Shown piece by piece: positions 19,349 through 25,901 of a stretch of DNA of 26,109 nt. Positions within the stretch are counted from its first letter, which is position 1; the number at the start of each line of letters is the position of its first letter. The position numbers and the translations under genes are program-made. This DNA comes from a virus: positions 1-26,109 of IMG/VR virus record IMGVR_UViG_3300036884_000437. One strand, written 5' to 3'. A model generated the notes under the pieces. The model worked only from the letters and a program-made list of their open reading frames with translations, had not been told where the DNA came from and made no database searches.

Positions 19349-20821
19349 CTACACCTGCCCCGGCATCCTTCCTGTGAATTGTGCGCTTCCGCCCATACAC
19401 TTCGAAAAGAAAAGCAGGGCTTGGCTCATTGCGTCAAAACGGTCTTTAAAGGGAACGTGCGGAAAGCTCGTTATTTCTGATTTGTAAATTGTCGTATTGT
19501 GCGGGGAGTCTGCAACGTGAACATACCCCATTTCCCAAAGCGGCGAAATCAGATCACCGCGTTTATCTTTGCCGCCAAACTTGGCCGGAATGAACCGGTA
19601 CACATTGCGGCCGCGCTTCTCGCAACTCTCGGTCAGATAAAACCCGTTTGCCGCCTGCTCTATCACCTCAATGCTGTTCGGATAAAGCTTTTCAATCCGT
19701 TTTAACTGCGTATCGTTTTGAATTGCCGTCATGCGCTCGCTGTAATCGTAGAGCATGTAATAATCCGGCCGTCGGCATCCCCAGACCTGAATGCTCGCAA
19801 GACAACTCCCGTCACCGTCGGTCAGGCTGGCGTCAACGGAAATAATTACGGCTTCGAGCGCAGGCAATTCGCGCGGGGTGAAGGTACGAAACCAAGCGTC
19901 TTTTATAATCCTACCACCCGCGACCGTGGGCCTCTGATTAATCTGTCCGCTGTAACCCGAGCGCAATTCAAGTTTTTTATCATTTAAAACCTTCCGGCCC
20001 ATGCGTTCGGGAAACATCAGGCCGTTACGCTCCGGGTCTGCGCTCCGGTATTTATCGGTGAGCGCCAGCGGGAAAGGCCGATCTCCCTCGCTCAAATCGG
20101 CCGGTAGCGACAAGAACGCCCACAACTGCGGTTGCTCTTTTTTAAGATAGCCGGTTAAATCAAAGTTGTCGATCCGCTGCTGGATATTGATTTTAATCCC
20201 GATGTCCGCATTATCCAAGCGGCTGCTCATGGTTTCGGAATCCCATCTATTAACCAGATCCCGGTCGGCTTGGCTGTAGCGGTCGTCTGCCGCGTTTGGG
20301 TCGTCGTAGATGATGATGTCGGCCTTGTGGCCGGTCTTGCTGCTGCGCGGGCTTGTGACGCGCCTCTGCCCGCCCTTATCGTTCTCCAAAAACGTCTGCG
20401 CGTCGTTGGTGAGCTGAAACTTGTGGCCGAACAGTTCCTGATACCAGCCCGATACAATGAGGCTGCGGGATTCCCGGCAATCGCGTTCAACAAGCTCCGG
20501 TGAATACGAGGCGGTAATAAATTTCAGGTGCGGCGCGTGGACCCAAACCCAGGCAGGCAGGGCGACGGAAAAAATTGCAGATTTCAAACTTTTCGGCGGT
20601 GTATTTATACACAGATGATACTGCCGCTTTTCGTTTTTAATCACCCGCATTACGGCGGTCTGTGCTTCATCACAAAATATTTTTATGTGCCAGTTGTCGA
20701 TCAGCGGAATAGCAGGATTTAATACTTTCCATGCCCGTTTAAAAAACTTGTAAAACGATTTTTCACATGCCTGCCGCTCAAGCGGAAGGGTTAGCGAGTC
20801 CAAGGTCTTCAAGTCTTTCAC
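19349..20821 (-). CDS. Terminase large subunit (TerL)
   Basis: This is the packaging motor ATPase and nuclease. In the longest frame (GTG at 20878), the Walker A-like loop is NTPPKSLKSA (residues about 92-101), the Walker B is ADIIIYDDPNA (186-196) with the DDP carboxylates, and a motif III-like QQRIDNFDLTG follows. The RuvC-like nuclease domain starts at VIISVDASLTDGDG (Asp 349) and continues with EQAANGFYLTESCEK and FKDRFDAMSQALL. The longest start has no ribosome binding site and overlaps the small subunit by 101 bases. The GTG at 20821 has GGAG 10 bases upstream and overlaps by 44, so I use that, giving about 490 residues. The exact start remains open. The gene follows the small subunit and acts on the portal. 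Confidence 0.9.
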   Translation of the reverse strand: MKDLKTLDSLTLPLERQACEKSFYKFFKRAWKVLNPAIPLIDNWHIKIFCDEAQTAVMRVIKNEKRQYHLCINTPPKSLKSAIFSVALPAWVWVHAPHLKFITASYSPELVERDCRESRSLIVSGWYQELFGHKFQLTNDAQTFLENDKGGQRRVTSPRSSKTGHKADIIIYDDPNAADDRYSQADRDLVNRWDSETMSSRLDNADIGIKINIQQRIDNFDLTGYLKKEQPQLWAFLSLPADLSEGDRPFPLALTDKYRSADPERNGLMFPERMGRKVLNDKKLELRSGYSGQINQRPTVAGGRIIKDAWFRTFTPRELPALEAVIISVDASLTDGDGSCLASIQVWGCRRPDYYMLYDYSERMTAIQNDTQLKRIEKLYPNSIEVIEQAANGFYLTESCEKRGRNVYRFIPAKFGGKDKRGDLISPLWEMGYVHVADSPHNTTIYKSEITSFPHVPFKDRFDAMSQALLFFSKCMGGSAQFTGRMPGQV

Positions 20822-21263
20822 GGACACGGCGCTCCAACTCTTCGGGGCCAATGTCGTCGACGCTGCCAAATTTCCCACCGTTGTTTTTTAGGTTTATACT
20901 CTGTGGAGCGGAACCGTAAAGACTATCAAAAACGACCTTGGCGGCCTGGGTGTCACCCTGCTCTGCCGATGCGAAGGTCTTGGCCCAAACAACCGTCTCG
21001 TGTGTTATCTTGCCTCGGATATTCGGAGCAATTTTACGAACAATATCAGCGAAGTTTTCCGGTGGAAGCAGGTCTGCAAACCGGCGAGCCTCCGCATCCC
21101 GGCGCTTGGGCAATCCCCGGTTGGCTGGTTGCCGGTCTTTGGAGAACCGAGTCGGCTTTAGTTGGGCAATTCTTTTTTCCCGTATCGTTTCCGTAGATTG
21201 CGGAATATCGCCCTTTTCCTCTTGCTTAACCGTTTCAGGAGTGCCGTTTTCGATTGTTTCCAC
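20778..21263 (-). CDS. Terminase small subunit
   Basis: This 161-aa frame opens with a GTG (ETIENGTPETVKQEEKGDI) and ends inside the TerL frame. It has a charged disordered N-terminus, a basic patch (RFSKDRQPANRGLPKRRDAE) and a helical core (FADIVRKIAPNIRGKITHET, VVWAKTFASAEQGDTQAAKVV). An acidic C-terminal helix (EELERRVRERLEDLG) then likely binds TerL. Position, length and overlap with the large subunit support the role of pac or cos DNA recognition, although no specific family motif is visible. The GTG start has no good ribosome binding site, and the promoter at 21270-21299 places transcription start at or near this codon. It may therefore be translated from a leaderless mRNA, or the true start may lie further in. 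Confidence 0.75.
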   Translation of the reverse strand: METIENGTPETVKQEEKGDIPQSTETIREKRIAQLKPTRFSKDRQPANRGLPKRRDAEARRFADLLPPENFADIVRKIAPNIRGKITHETVVWAKTFASAEQGDTQAAKVVFDSLYGSAPQSINLKNNGGKFGSVDDIGPEELERRVRERLEDLGLANPSA

Positions 21264-21269
21264 GATCCA

Positions 21270-21299
21270 AGTATACTAAATATTTTCGGCAAAAGTCAA
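21270..21299 (-). promoter_or_regulatory. Sigma70-like promoter for the terminase genes
   Basis: On the minus strand TTGACT (21299-21294), an 18-bp spacer, and TATACT (21275-21270) are close to consensus. The expected start point is at about 21263, the first base of the terminase small subunit GTG. It shares the TTGACTTT form with promoters at 8059 and 6989. Confidence 0.75.
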
Positions 21300-21300
21300 T

Positions 21301-21735
21301 CTAAAAATAAATAGTCGTGTCTGAAAAAAGCGTATCCCTGACTGCCGTATTTGTCCAGGCTTGATTATTAACGTCCCAAAACCGTGATATTGATATAACA
21401 ACTGGCATGTCTGCGTGATAGATTTTAACAATAACCGTTGAGTCACGGAAAAAATCGATTGTTGTATTGCGATACGTATTCCCATTGATATTTTGAGGAT
21501 AATTCCAAATTACAACATTCGCAGAATGGCACGTCCAGCGGTATGGGCCTTGTCCGGTTGCAGTTCCAAAAAACACACTGTCAGAACCCGTTGTTGAGAA
21601 AACAAGCGTGACCGTATCGATTTTTACAGTATCTCCCCAAGTTATTTGGTCAGGTTGCGAAACTGTGGGCGTAACCGGATTCTCCTGGCACCCGACAACC
21701 GCCAGAATCAAGACCGCGAGAATAAAGCATTTCAT
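21301..21735 (-). CDS. Phage-encoded lipoprotein
   Basis: The 144-aa protein starts MKCFILAVLILAVVGCQENP. A short basic start, a hydrophobic stretch and the lipobox VVGC put the lipidated cysteine at residue 16. The ATG has AGGAGG upstream. The mature part is rich in Thr, Ser, Val and Asp, with alternating strands (ITWGDTVKIDTVTLVF, TTIDFFRDSTVIVKIYHADM), probably a beta-sandwich domain. It would sit on the outer or inner membrane surface facing the periplasm or outside. Phage lipoproteins made during infection or from a prophage commonly block adsorption or DNA entry of related phages (superinfection exclusion, as with T5 Llp). That is an analogy, not a homology claim. It is the last gene before the terminase promoter. 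Confidence 0.78.
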   Translation of the reverse strand: MKCFILAVLILAVVGCQENPVTPTVSQPDQITWGDTVKIDTVTLVFSTTGSDSVFFGTATGQGPYRWTCHSANVVIWNYPQNINGNTYRNTTIDFFRDSTVIVKIYHADMPVVISISRFWDVNNQAWTNTAVRDTLFSDTTIYF

Positions 21736-21755
21736 AAGACCTCCTGGTTAAAATG

Positions 21756-22544
21756 TTATTTCAAAAACAGCGCCGTCGGGTCTTTCTCCCGCGGCGTTAA
21801 AACAACGCCCGCGGCCTGCTCAAAGGCCCGGAGGTCGTGTTTAACGTAAAACGGCTTATCTGCCTGTCTGAGTACGTCCACGGCGTTACGCAGGAACTTG
21901 GCCCAGTCCATGGTGTTTGCGACATGGTTCAATTTTCCAATTTTAAAATGGTCAGTAACCGCCAGTGAAGCCCGGATACATGCCAAGGACTGCTCTGGAT
22001 CCAAGACCGGCTCAATCGACACCCAGGTTTTGATTCCGAGAGCGTGGAAAGCCTCAAGCATCTTAAGACGGTCTGCAGGGCTGGCGGCGCCGGGCTCCAC
22101 CGCAGCCGACCTTTCCTGGTCCATGAACGTAAGCGTGGCGCCTACTTTGATCCGATCCCCGAACGCCCGTATTTCGTCCAGTGCTGATAGTGCCCGGAGC
22201 CCGCCTTTGGTCAGGATTACTACCTTGGCGTGGTAGTGGTTAAGCAGGGCGAGCGCGCGCTTGGTAGTTTCGTATTCCGTTTCCGCAATCGGGAAAGGGT
22301 CGCTTGTGAATGAAATTAAAATCTGTTCTTTTGGCGCACCATGCTTTAGCAGATAGGTTTCGAGCGCTCCAAGGATTCCGTCACGCGGTTTGACTGTGGC
22401 GTGGATACTATTGCGCCCCTGAAATCCCGGCATATCGTGCGTAAAGCAATAAGTGCATCCAAAATCGCACGACTGATAAAGATTCAGCGCCCAGGGAGAA
22501 TACTCCGATGCGCGGCCGGCAGGTTTATAGAGGGCAGAAGGCAT
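21756..22544 (-). CDS. SPL-like radical SAM protein
   Basis: I use the ATG at 22544, which has AAAGGAGAAAAT upstream, rather than the longer frame from 22595. The 262-aa protein has the cluster motif CDFGCTYC (Cys 26, 30, 33) in NLYQSCDFGCTYCFTHDMPG, followed by ILISFTSDPFP and VVILTKGGLRALS. The pattern matches the group of radical SAM proteins loosely called SPL or DNA repair photolyase-like. ALYKPAGRASEYSPWALNLY at the start and EQSLACIRASL with KIGKLNH near the end are typical of the group. Proteins of this type occur in many phages without proven function. Spore photoproduct lyase proper repairs a thymine lesion, but substrate use here is unknown. It lies between a small basic gene and the lipoprotein gene in the HNH-led unit. 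Confidence 0.85.
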   Translation of the reverse strand: MPSALYKPAGRASEYSPWALNLYQSCDFGCTYCFTHDMPGFQGRNSIHATVKPRDGILGALETYLLKHGAPKEQILISFTSDPFPIAETEYETTKRALALLNHYHAKVVILTKGGLRALSALDEIRAFGDRIKVGATLTFMDQERSAAVEPGAASPADRLKMLEAFHALGIKTWVSIEPVLDPEQSLACIRASLAVTDHFKIGKLNHVANTMDWAKFLRNAVDVLRQADKPFYVKHDLRAFEQAAGVVLTPREKDPTALFLK

Positions 22545-22554
22545 ATTTTCTCCT

Positions 22555-22743
22555 TTAAACCGGTATAAGTAATTTGTTTTCGCTCCAACCAGCATTAATT
22601 CTTTGATGCAATCTAATTAGCTCCGACCTGCTCTTTATTTTCGGCTGCCCGATAATCAGCTTCCCATCACAATCGCGCAGGAGCCCGCGCTCCCTTTTCG
22701 TTTCCTGCCGTCGCAGCATGGCGATTTTGCGGATGTTCATCAA
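22555..22743 (-). CDS. Small basic protein, 62 aa
   Basis: This gene overlaps the RusA-like gene by 4 bases (ATGA) at its start, and its stop lies 10 bases before the radical SAM start, so it is a real member of the unit. The peptide is strongly basic: MMNIRKIAMLRRQETKRERG, then LLRDCDGKLIIGQPKIKSRS and a C-terminal helix, ELIRLHQRINAGW. There is no cysteine pair or membrane segment. A nucleic acid-binding role is possible from the charge. I do not recognise the family, and next to a Holliday junction resolvase it might assist DNA processing, as inference only. Confidence 0.6.
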   Translation of the reverse strand: MMNIRKIAMLRRQETKRERGLLRDCDGKLIIGQPKIKSRSELIRLHQRINAGWSENKLLIPV

Positions 22744-23162
22744 TTTTCCTCGTAATTAATTTTGATTTCAGTTCTCGGACACTCGCCGTATATTTTTATA
22801 AAGTCGATTTTATAAACCAGAGAATCATCGCGCCAGGCGTAACCGTTCAAAGAATCCAAGATTGCTTTTATTAAATTATCGCCGTCCGGCTTAGTAGTTT
22901 TCGGGATCATGCCCCCCGCAGTAATCATCCGCTTTGACAAGCTTTTAATGTAAGGAAATACTGCGCAAATATCGACGCTGATCGGGCATTTGATCGTTGT
23001 TGTTTTGTGGAACCTTTGAAGGTAACATACCCGGACAAGGTTTTCAAACGTCGCGGTTTCCTTTGGGGTGTAGGCCCTGGGAAATCCATGCTGCATGCTG
23101 AACCGTGGACGGCCTTTTGGGACTGGAATGCCGGGAATCGTGAAGATGATTGTCTGCATCAT
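22740..23162 (-). CDS. RusA-like Holliday junction resolvase
   Basis: The 140-aa protein has the RusA endonuclease pattern. IPGIPVPKGRPRFS (residues about 9-22) is the N-terminal strand-loop with the family lysine. KTTKPDGDNLIKAILDSLNG (about 88-107), then YAWRDDSLVYKIDFIK, carries the catalytic acidic residues at about Asp 93, Asp 95, Asp 103 and Asp 112/113. The KPDxDNL core matches well. RusA is a dimeric, metal-dependent nuclease that cuts four-way junctions, used by phages in recombination or to clear branches before packaging. Length is close to the family norm. The gene overlaps the HNH gene by 4 bases upstream and the 62-aa gene by 4 bases downstream. Confidence 0.92.
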   Translation of the reverse strand: MMQTIIFTIPGIPVPKGRPRFSMQHGFPRAYTPKETATFENLVRVCYLQRFHKTTTIKCPISVDICAVFPYIKSLSKRMITAGGMIPKTTKPDGDNLIKAILDSLNGYAWRDDSLVYKIDFIKIYGECPRTEIKINYEEN

Positions 23163-23677
23163 GCCGCCTCTTTTTTAAGATGCAGTTCTTGATGATGCTT
23201 TCTACAGAGCCATCGGATTTCAAGAGGCTTTAAATAGTCGTCGTGATGTCCTTGAATATCTATAATTGTTCCGCAAGTTTCACAGGGCTGCCTTTTTAAT
23301 ATTCCGCGTTCGATGGCGTGATAGGAGGCAATTCTTGCATGATATGCAGACTGGTTTGTGGTGTTTTTTAATTTCGTAATTGCGAGAAGATTGTCCTTGT
23401 TTTTTTGATAATACTTTCTATTGCTTTGGGCGTGCATTCCCGGATGTTCCTTATAATATTTTTTGTTTCTTTCTTTACATTTTAATTTATTATTTGAATA
23501 ATATTCTCTACTTTTAACTGCCATAACTTCGGCATTTTTTAAATAATTATCGTGCTGTCCTTTCTTTCTACATTCATTACATACGCCACGAGTTCCGATA
23601 TTGCCAGAATCAAAAACCCTGATTAAAAAATCGGTCATTTCTTTTTCTTCTCCACATTTCGTACAAGTCTTTTTCAT
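23159..23677 (-). CDS. HNH endonuclease with N-terminal zinc cluster
   Basis: I use the ATG at 23677 (MKKTCTKCGEEKEMTDF), which has GGGAGGGG upstream and directly follows the structured leader. The longer frame runs back through that leader and is excluded. The 172-aa protein has two N-terminal CxxC pairs (CTKC and CNEC), a basic Asn/Lys/Tyr-rich linker with repeated KYYKE/KYYQK elements, and the HNH core CETCGTIIDIQGHHDDYLKP followed by IRWLCRKHHQELH. The HH pair, the second CxxC-like set and the final HH fit a zinc-supported HNH nuclease of the phage homing type. It heads a unit with the RusA-like resolvase, overlapping it by 4 bases. It shares its leader design with the other HNH gene, although the proteins are not close relatives. 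Confidence 0.88.
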   Translation of the reverse strand: MKKTCTKCGEEKEMTDFLIRVFDSGNIGTRGVCNECRKKGQHDNYLKNAEVMAVKSREYYSNNKLKCKERNKKYYKEHPGMHAQSNRKYYQKNKDNLLAITKLKNTTNQSAYHARIASYHAIERGILKRQPCETCGTIIDIQGHHDDYLKPLEIRWLCRKHHQELHLKKEAA

Positions 23678-23690
23678 AACCCCTCCCAAT

Positions 23691-23790
23691 AAAAAATCCC
23701 TGTGCCTGGTATGGCGTCCAAGCAACACCAAGGCCATGCGCTTTGGGGCGCAATTTTACAGGGAATAGTTTTCGGGATGGTGGACGCCAT
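23691..23790 (-). ncRNA. Pseudoknotted 5' leader, copy 2 (HNH)
   Basis: In transcript direction, P1 pairs ATGGCGTCCA (23790-23781) with TGGACGCCAT (23720-23711), 10 perfect bp. P2 pairs TCCCTGT (23764-23758), inside the P1 loop, with ACAGGGA (23703-23697), 7 perfect bp. T6 (23696-23691) follows, and the ATG comes 13 nt later. A small hairpin (TGCGC/GCGCA) lies between the P2 and P1 arms. The segment before P2 contains CCCGAAAAC, similar to CTCCGAAAC at the same place in copy 1. The transcript should start at the first base of P1. Confidence 0.62.
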
Positions 23791-23797
23791 TGATTAT

Positions 23798-23826
23798 AAT
23801 ATACCTTAAAAACGATTAAAGGTCAA
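23798..23826 (-). promoter_or_regulatory. Sigma70-like promoter for the HNH-RusA unit
   Basis: On the minus strand TTGACC (23826-23821), a 17-bp spacer and TATATT (23803-23798) form a good promoter. The predicted start point, about 23791, coincides with the beginning of the pseudoknot leader. Confidence 0.75.
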
Positions 23827-23885
23827 TAGCCAACCGGCACCAATGGAAAAACGCGCACTGGATGGAATGCTCGGGTGATTTCATT

Positions 23886-24077
23886 TTATCCCCGGTCCCT
23901 TGCCGCATTCCGGCGATCCTCGATATAGGCGTCCTCGCTGTCCGAATCCATGCTGCACATTTCTGACACGGATATAATGCGCGGAGTATTCTTAACTGCC
24001 CTTGCCATGGCCTCGTTGCGCGCGTCGGCCTGTTGTCGCAGATCGTCCGGCGTGATGTTGTGGTTGTCCTGTGTCAT
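23886..24077 (-). CDS. Hypothetical phage protein, 63 aa
   Basis: The ATG overlaps the stop of the single-pass membrane protein as ATGA. The protein is hydrophilic and acidic-basic mixed: MTQDNHNITPDDLRQQADAR, then NEAMARAVKNTPRIISVSEM, then an acidic run (MDSDSEDAYIEDRR) and a basic end. The N-terminal half is probably helical. No cysteine pair, membrane segment or catalytic pattern is visible. Translational coupling to the gene before it is the main evidence that it is real. A promoter and leader for the next unit begin about 60 bases after its stop. Function unknown. Confidence 0.6.
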   Translation of the reverse strand: MTQDNHNITPDDLRQQADARNEAMARAVKNTPRIISVSEMCSMDSDSEDAYIEDRRNAARDRG

Positions 24078-24208
24078 AATTCACCGTCCTCTCGTTTGGG
24101 TTTTTCTTTCCAATCCAGCCAAAAGCTAAACGCGACAATGGCCGCGAATCCGGCAATGACAATACCCATAATGCACCAGATTAGTGTTTGCAATGGCATA
24201 GACAGCAT
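24074..24208 (-). CDS. Single-pass membrane protein, 44 aa
   Basis: The ATG overlaps the stop of the 63-aa coiled-coil gene as TAATG, and its stop overlaps the next ATG. The peptide starts MLSMPLQTLIWCIMGIVIAG, continues FAAIVAFSFWLDW, and ends KEKPKREDGEL. Residues about 7-32 form one strong transmembrane helix, with a charged C-terminal tail expected in the cytoplasm. Small single-span phage proteins of this kind include holin-like, spanin-like and host-takeover membrane peptides. No lysis gene lies next to it, so I do not assign a lysis role. Coupled translation on both sides argues it is expressed. Confidence 0.65.
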   Translation of the reverse strand: MLSMPLQTLIWCIMGIVIAGFAAIVAFSFWLDWKEKPKREDGEL

Positions 24209-24399
24209 TATGCTTTCCCCCTTTCTTTTTCCCGGATAATTTCAGCGTCTATTTCAACAATTTTCTTTTCCAGATCGTCGCGCTGGCGTTTATAGATTTC
24301 GATTTTAGCCTGGGCCTTGAGTATCTGCTCTGCTAACGAATCTTTATCGGCATAGAGTGCTGCGATCCGGGCTTTGTGCTGCAAATTGGTTGTGGGCAT
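24208..24399 (-). CDS. Small coiled-coil protein, 63 aa
   Basis: The ATG has AAAAGGAGTAAT upstream. The protein is almost one continuous amphipathic helix: MPTTNLQHKARIAALYADKD, then LAEQILKAQAKIEIYKRQRD, then LEKKIVEIDAEIIREKERG, with Leu/Ile at heptad spacing. This suggests a dimeric coiled coil of the kind found in small phage accessory proteins. It has no cysteine or membrane segment. Its stop overlaps the start of the membrane protein gene by one base (TAATG), so the two may act together at the membrane, as inference. Function unknown. Confidence 0.65.
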   Translation of the reverse strand: MPTTNLQHKARIAALYADKDSLAEQILKAQAKIEIYKRQRDDLEKKIVEIDAEIIREKERGKA

Positions 24400-24400
24400 A

Positions 24401-24676
24401 TTACTCCTTTTCCCTAAACTGGTTTTTGTCGCTTGGCTGCGACGTGTCCGCCTCTTCCAGGTCCCGGCGCTGGGCGTCCCGGGGATCCCCCGTAGGCCAG
24501 TCCGGCGAGCATGTATTTGCAGGGTCTGTTTCTGTGAGCGTGTCCAGCTCTGCGGGTGTCACCGCGCCGGGCTTGGCCTCCTTTGCCTGGGCAAGTTTTG
24601 GCACCCGCGTTTTTTTTATGCGATACCAGCCGCTGATTTTGCCGTGGTGTATTCTAATGCCGCCAGATATTTCCAT
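24401..24676 (-). CDS. Hypothetical phage protein, 91 aa
   Basis: The ATG has AGGAGGTAGCGTA upstream, a strong ribosome binding site. The N-terminal 35 residues (MEISGGIRIHHGKISGWYRI and KKTRVPKLAQAKE) look like a small beta-rich basic domain. The C-terminal half is low-complexity, acidic and Pro/Asp/Thr-rich (ELDTLTETDPANTCSPDWPT, then QRRDLEEADTSQPS), and probably disordered. It follows the 31-aa gene by 18 bases and precedes the coiled-coil gene by one base. No known family is recognised. The frame is consistent with the codon style of neighbours and there is no better alternative on either strand. Confidence 0.6.
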   Translation of the reverse strand: MEISGGIRIHHGKISGWYRIKKTRVPKLAQAKEAKPGAVTPAELDTLTETDPANTCSPDWPTGDPRDAQRRDLEEADTSQPSDKNQFREKE

Positions 24677-24694
24677 TACGCTACCTCCTATTTT

Positions 24695-24790
24695 TTATTG
24701 TGAGTTGTTGTCTACTTCTCCGTCCTGCCCACTGATTGCATACGGCTCAATCCTGGCACGCGACACGATCAAAGAAATTCCTATGCACAT
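24695..24790 (-). CDS. Very small phage protein, 31 aa
   Basis: ATG at 24790 has TTCGGAGGCTGT directly upstream and is followed by 31 codons to TAA. The peptide reads MCIGISLIVSRARIEPYAIS, then GQDGEVDNNSQ. The first ten residues are hydrophobic, but the stretch is too short and interrupted for a full transmembrane helix. The good ribosome binding site and placement in an otherwise empty gap between two same-strand genes are the main support. I see no family match and assign no function. Confidence 0.45.
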   Translation of the reverse strand: MCIGISLIVSRARIEPYAISGQDGEVDNNSQ

Positions 24791-24817
24791 ACAGCCTCCG
24801 AATGGTTAAATGATAAT

Positions 24818-25021
24818 TTACAGTTCCAGTATTCGCGTTAAGTCCGCGATAAACTTTTCGTATAGTTCCGGTGTTCGCTTATAATGCTCCGGCAATTTAT
24901 TATACATTTCTTTAAATATTTCGTATGTTTGCCAATCTCCCTTTGGTTCCATTTCTGCCAATTCTAAAATTCCTTGTGTCATAAATTCAATACCAGTCAT
25001 GGTCATAATATCAGAATCCAT
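24818..25021 (-). CDS. Hypothetical phage protein, 67 aa
   Basis: The first ATG gives MDSDIMTMTGIEFMTQGILE and overlaps the end of the helicase gene by 11 bases; later ATGs (codons 6 or 8) are possible. The protein is acidic and probably all helical (LELAEMEPKGDWQTYEIFKE, MYNKLPEHYKRTPELYEKFI, ADLTRILEL). No zinc or catalytic motif is visible. Location directly after the replicative helicase suggests a replication accessory or helicase-loading partner, but this is inference from position only. Confidence 0.6.
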   Translation of the reverse strand: MDSDIMTMTGIEFMTQGILELAEMEPKGDWQTYEIFKEMYNKLPEHYKRTPELYEKFIADLTRILEL

Positions 25022-25901
25022 TTTCTACCTCTGTAAATCGGCCATTATATTTATTATATTTCATAACTGAAACCCCAACCTGTCCATGATTACGAAATTT
25101 TATTTTTTGAACATATATTTCAACTCGCTCATTTTCCGGATGATCTGAATCGAATAGACGATAAACAGTAAGGCCGTTATCAGACTTGTTAAACCAATGG
25201 GCCGAACCATGAATATTATACAAAGTAGGAACATCGTATGTTTTTGTCCCGGTTTCTTTATCCATCTTGGCAGGGTGAGCCAATATAAAAAATAACACGT
25301 TTTTGGTTCTGGCAAAGCGCCGACAGGTTCTTAAAGATTCGCCAATATAATCAGATTCATTTTGACCAGAACTTCTTTGGTGAGTCAATTCGTTCCATGG
25401 GTCAATAACGATTCCTGTTGTTTTATTGTTTTCAATAGAATCATTGAAAACCTCTAAAATATACGGCAGTGTTAAATGGTCTTCATCAGGTTCTATAAAC
25501 CTAAAATGAGGTGCTGCCTCTTTATAATATTTAAGCGCCTGTTCATCATTTAAATTATCTACGTGACACCTATGTCCAGACCAAATTTCGATTATTTTTG
25601 TCATGTGTTGATCGGTTGGGTGTTCCTCCGGACTGAATACGGCCCAATTAATGCCGTGTGCCTTAGAGAGAGACACCATAATTGCAGTCATAAAACTGCT
25701 TTTACCGTGACTTGGAATACCCGTTATAATATTAAGTTTCCCGAATGCTGGTCTATATAAATTTAAAAGCTTCGGCCATTCGATCATAGCAAAACCATTA
25801 TCGTCTTTTTTCCCATGTAATCTTTCAAAAAAACTATCTTTATAATCCAGAAACGTTTTTATGTGTTCTGGATTGATTATTGTTTCACTCAATTTATCCA
25901 T
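25011..25901 (-). CDS. DnaB-like replicative helicase (RecA-fold domain)
   Basis: The 296-aa protein has the RecA-like core of DnaB-family helicases. Walker A is GIPSHGKSS at residues 61-69, within KLNIITGIPSHGKSSFMTAI. A Glu-containing motif, FSPEEHP, follows near residue 89. Walker B is GIVIDPWNEL at 163-172, a sensor-like LAHPAKMD lies near 207, and an Arg-rich late motif ends the core (YVQKIKFRNHGQVG). DnaB normally has an N-terminal primase-binding domain, which is missing here, so this is a short helicase of the phage type, with length close to that of a C-terminal domain alone. The start overlaps the replication initiator-like gene by 11 bases. It would unwind DNA at the phage replication fork. 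Confidence 0.88.
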   Translation of the reverse strand: MDKLSETIINPEHIKTFLDYKDSFFERLHGKKDDNGFAMIEWPKLLNLYRPAFGKLNIITGIPSHGKSSFMTAIMVSLSKAHGINWAVFSPEEHPTDQHMTKIIEIWSGHRCHVDNLNDEQALKYYKEAAPHFRFIEPDEDHLTLPYILEVFNDSIENNKTTGIVIDPWNELTHQRSSGQNESDYIGESLRTCRRFARTKNVLFFILAHPAKMDKETGTKTYDVPTLYNIHGSAHWFNKSDNGLTVYRLFDSDHPENERVEIYVQKIKFRNHGQVGVSVMKYNKYNGRFTEVENGF

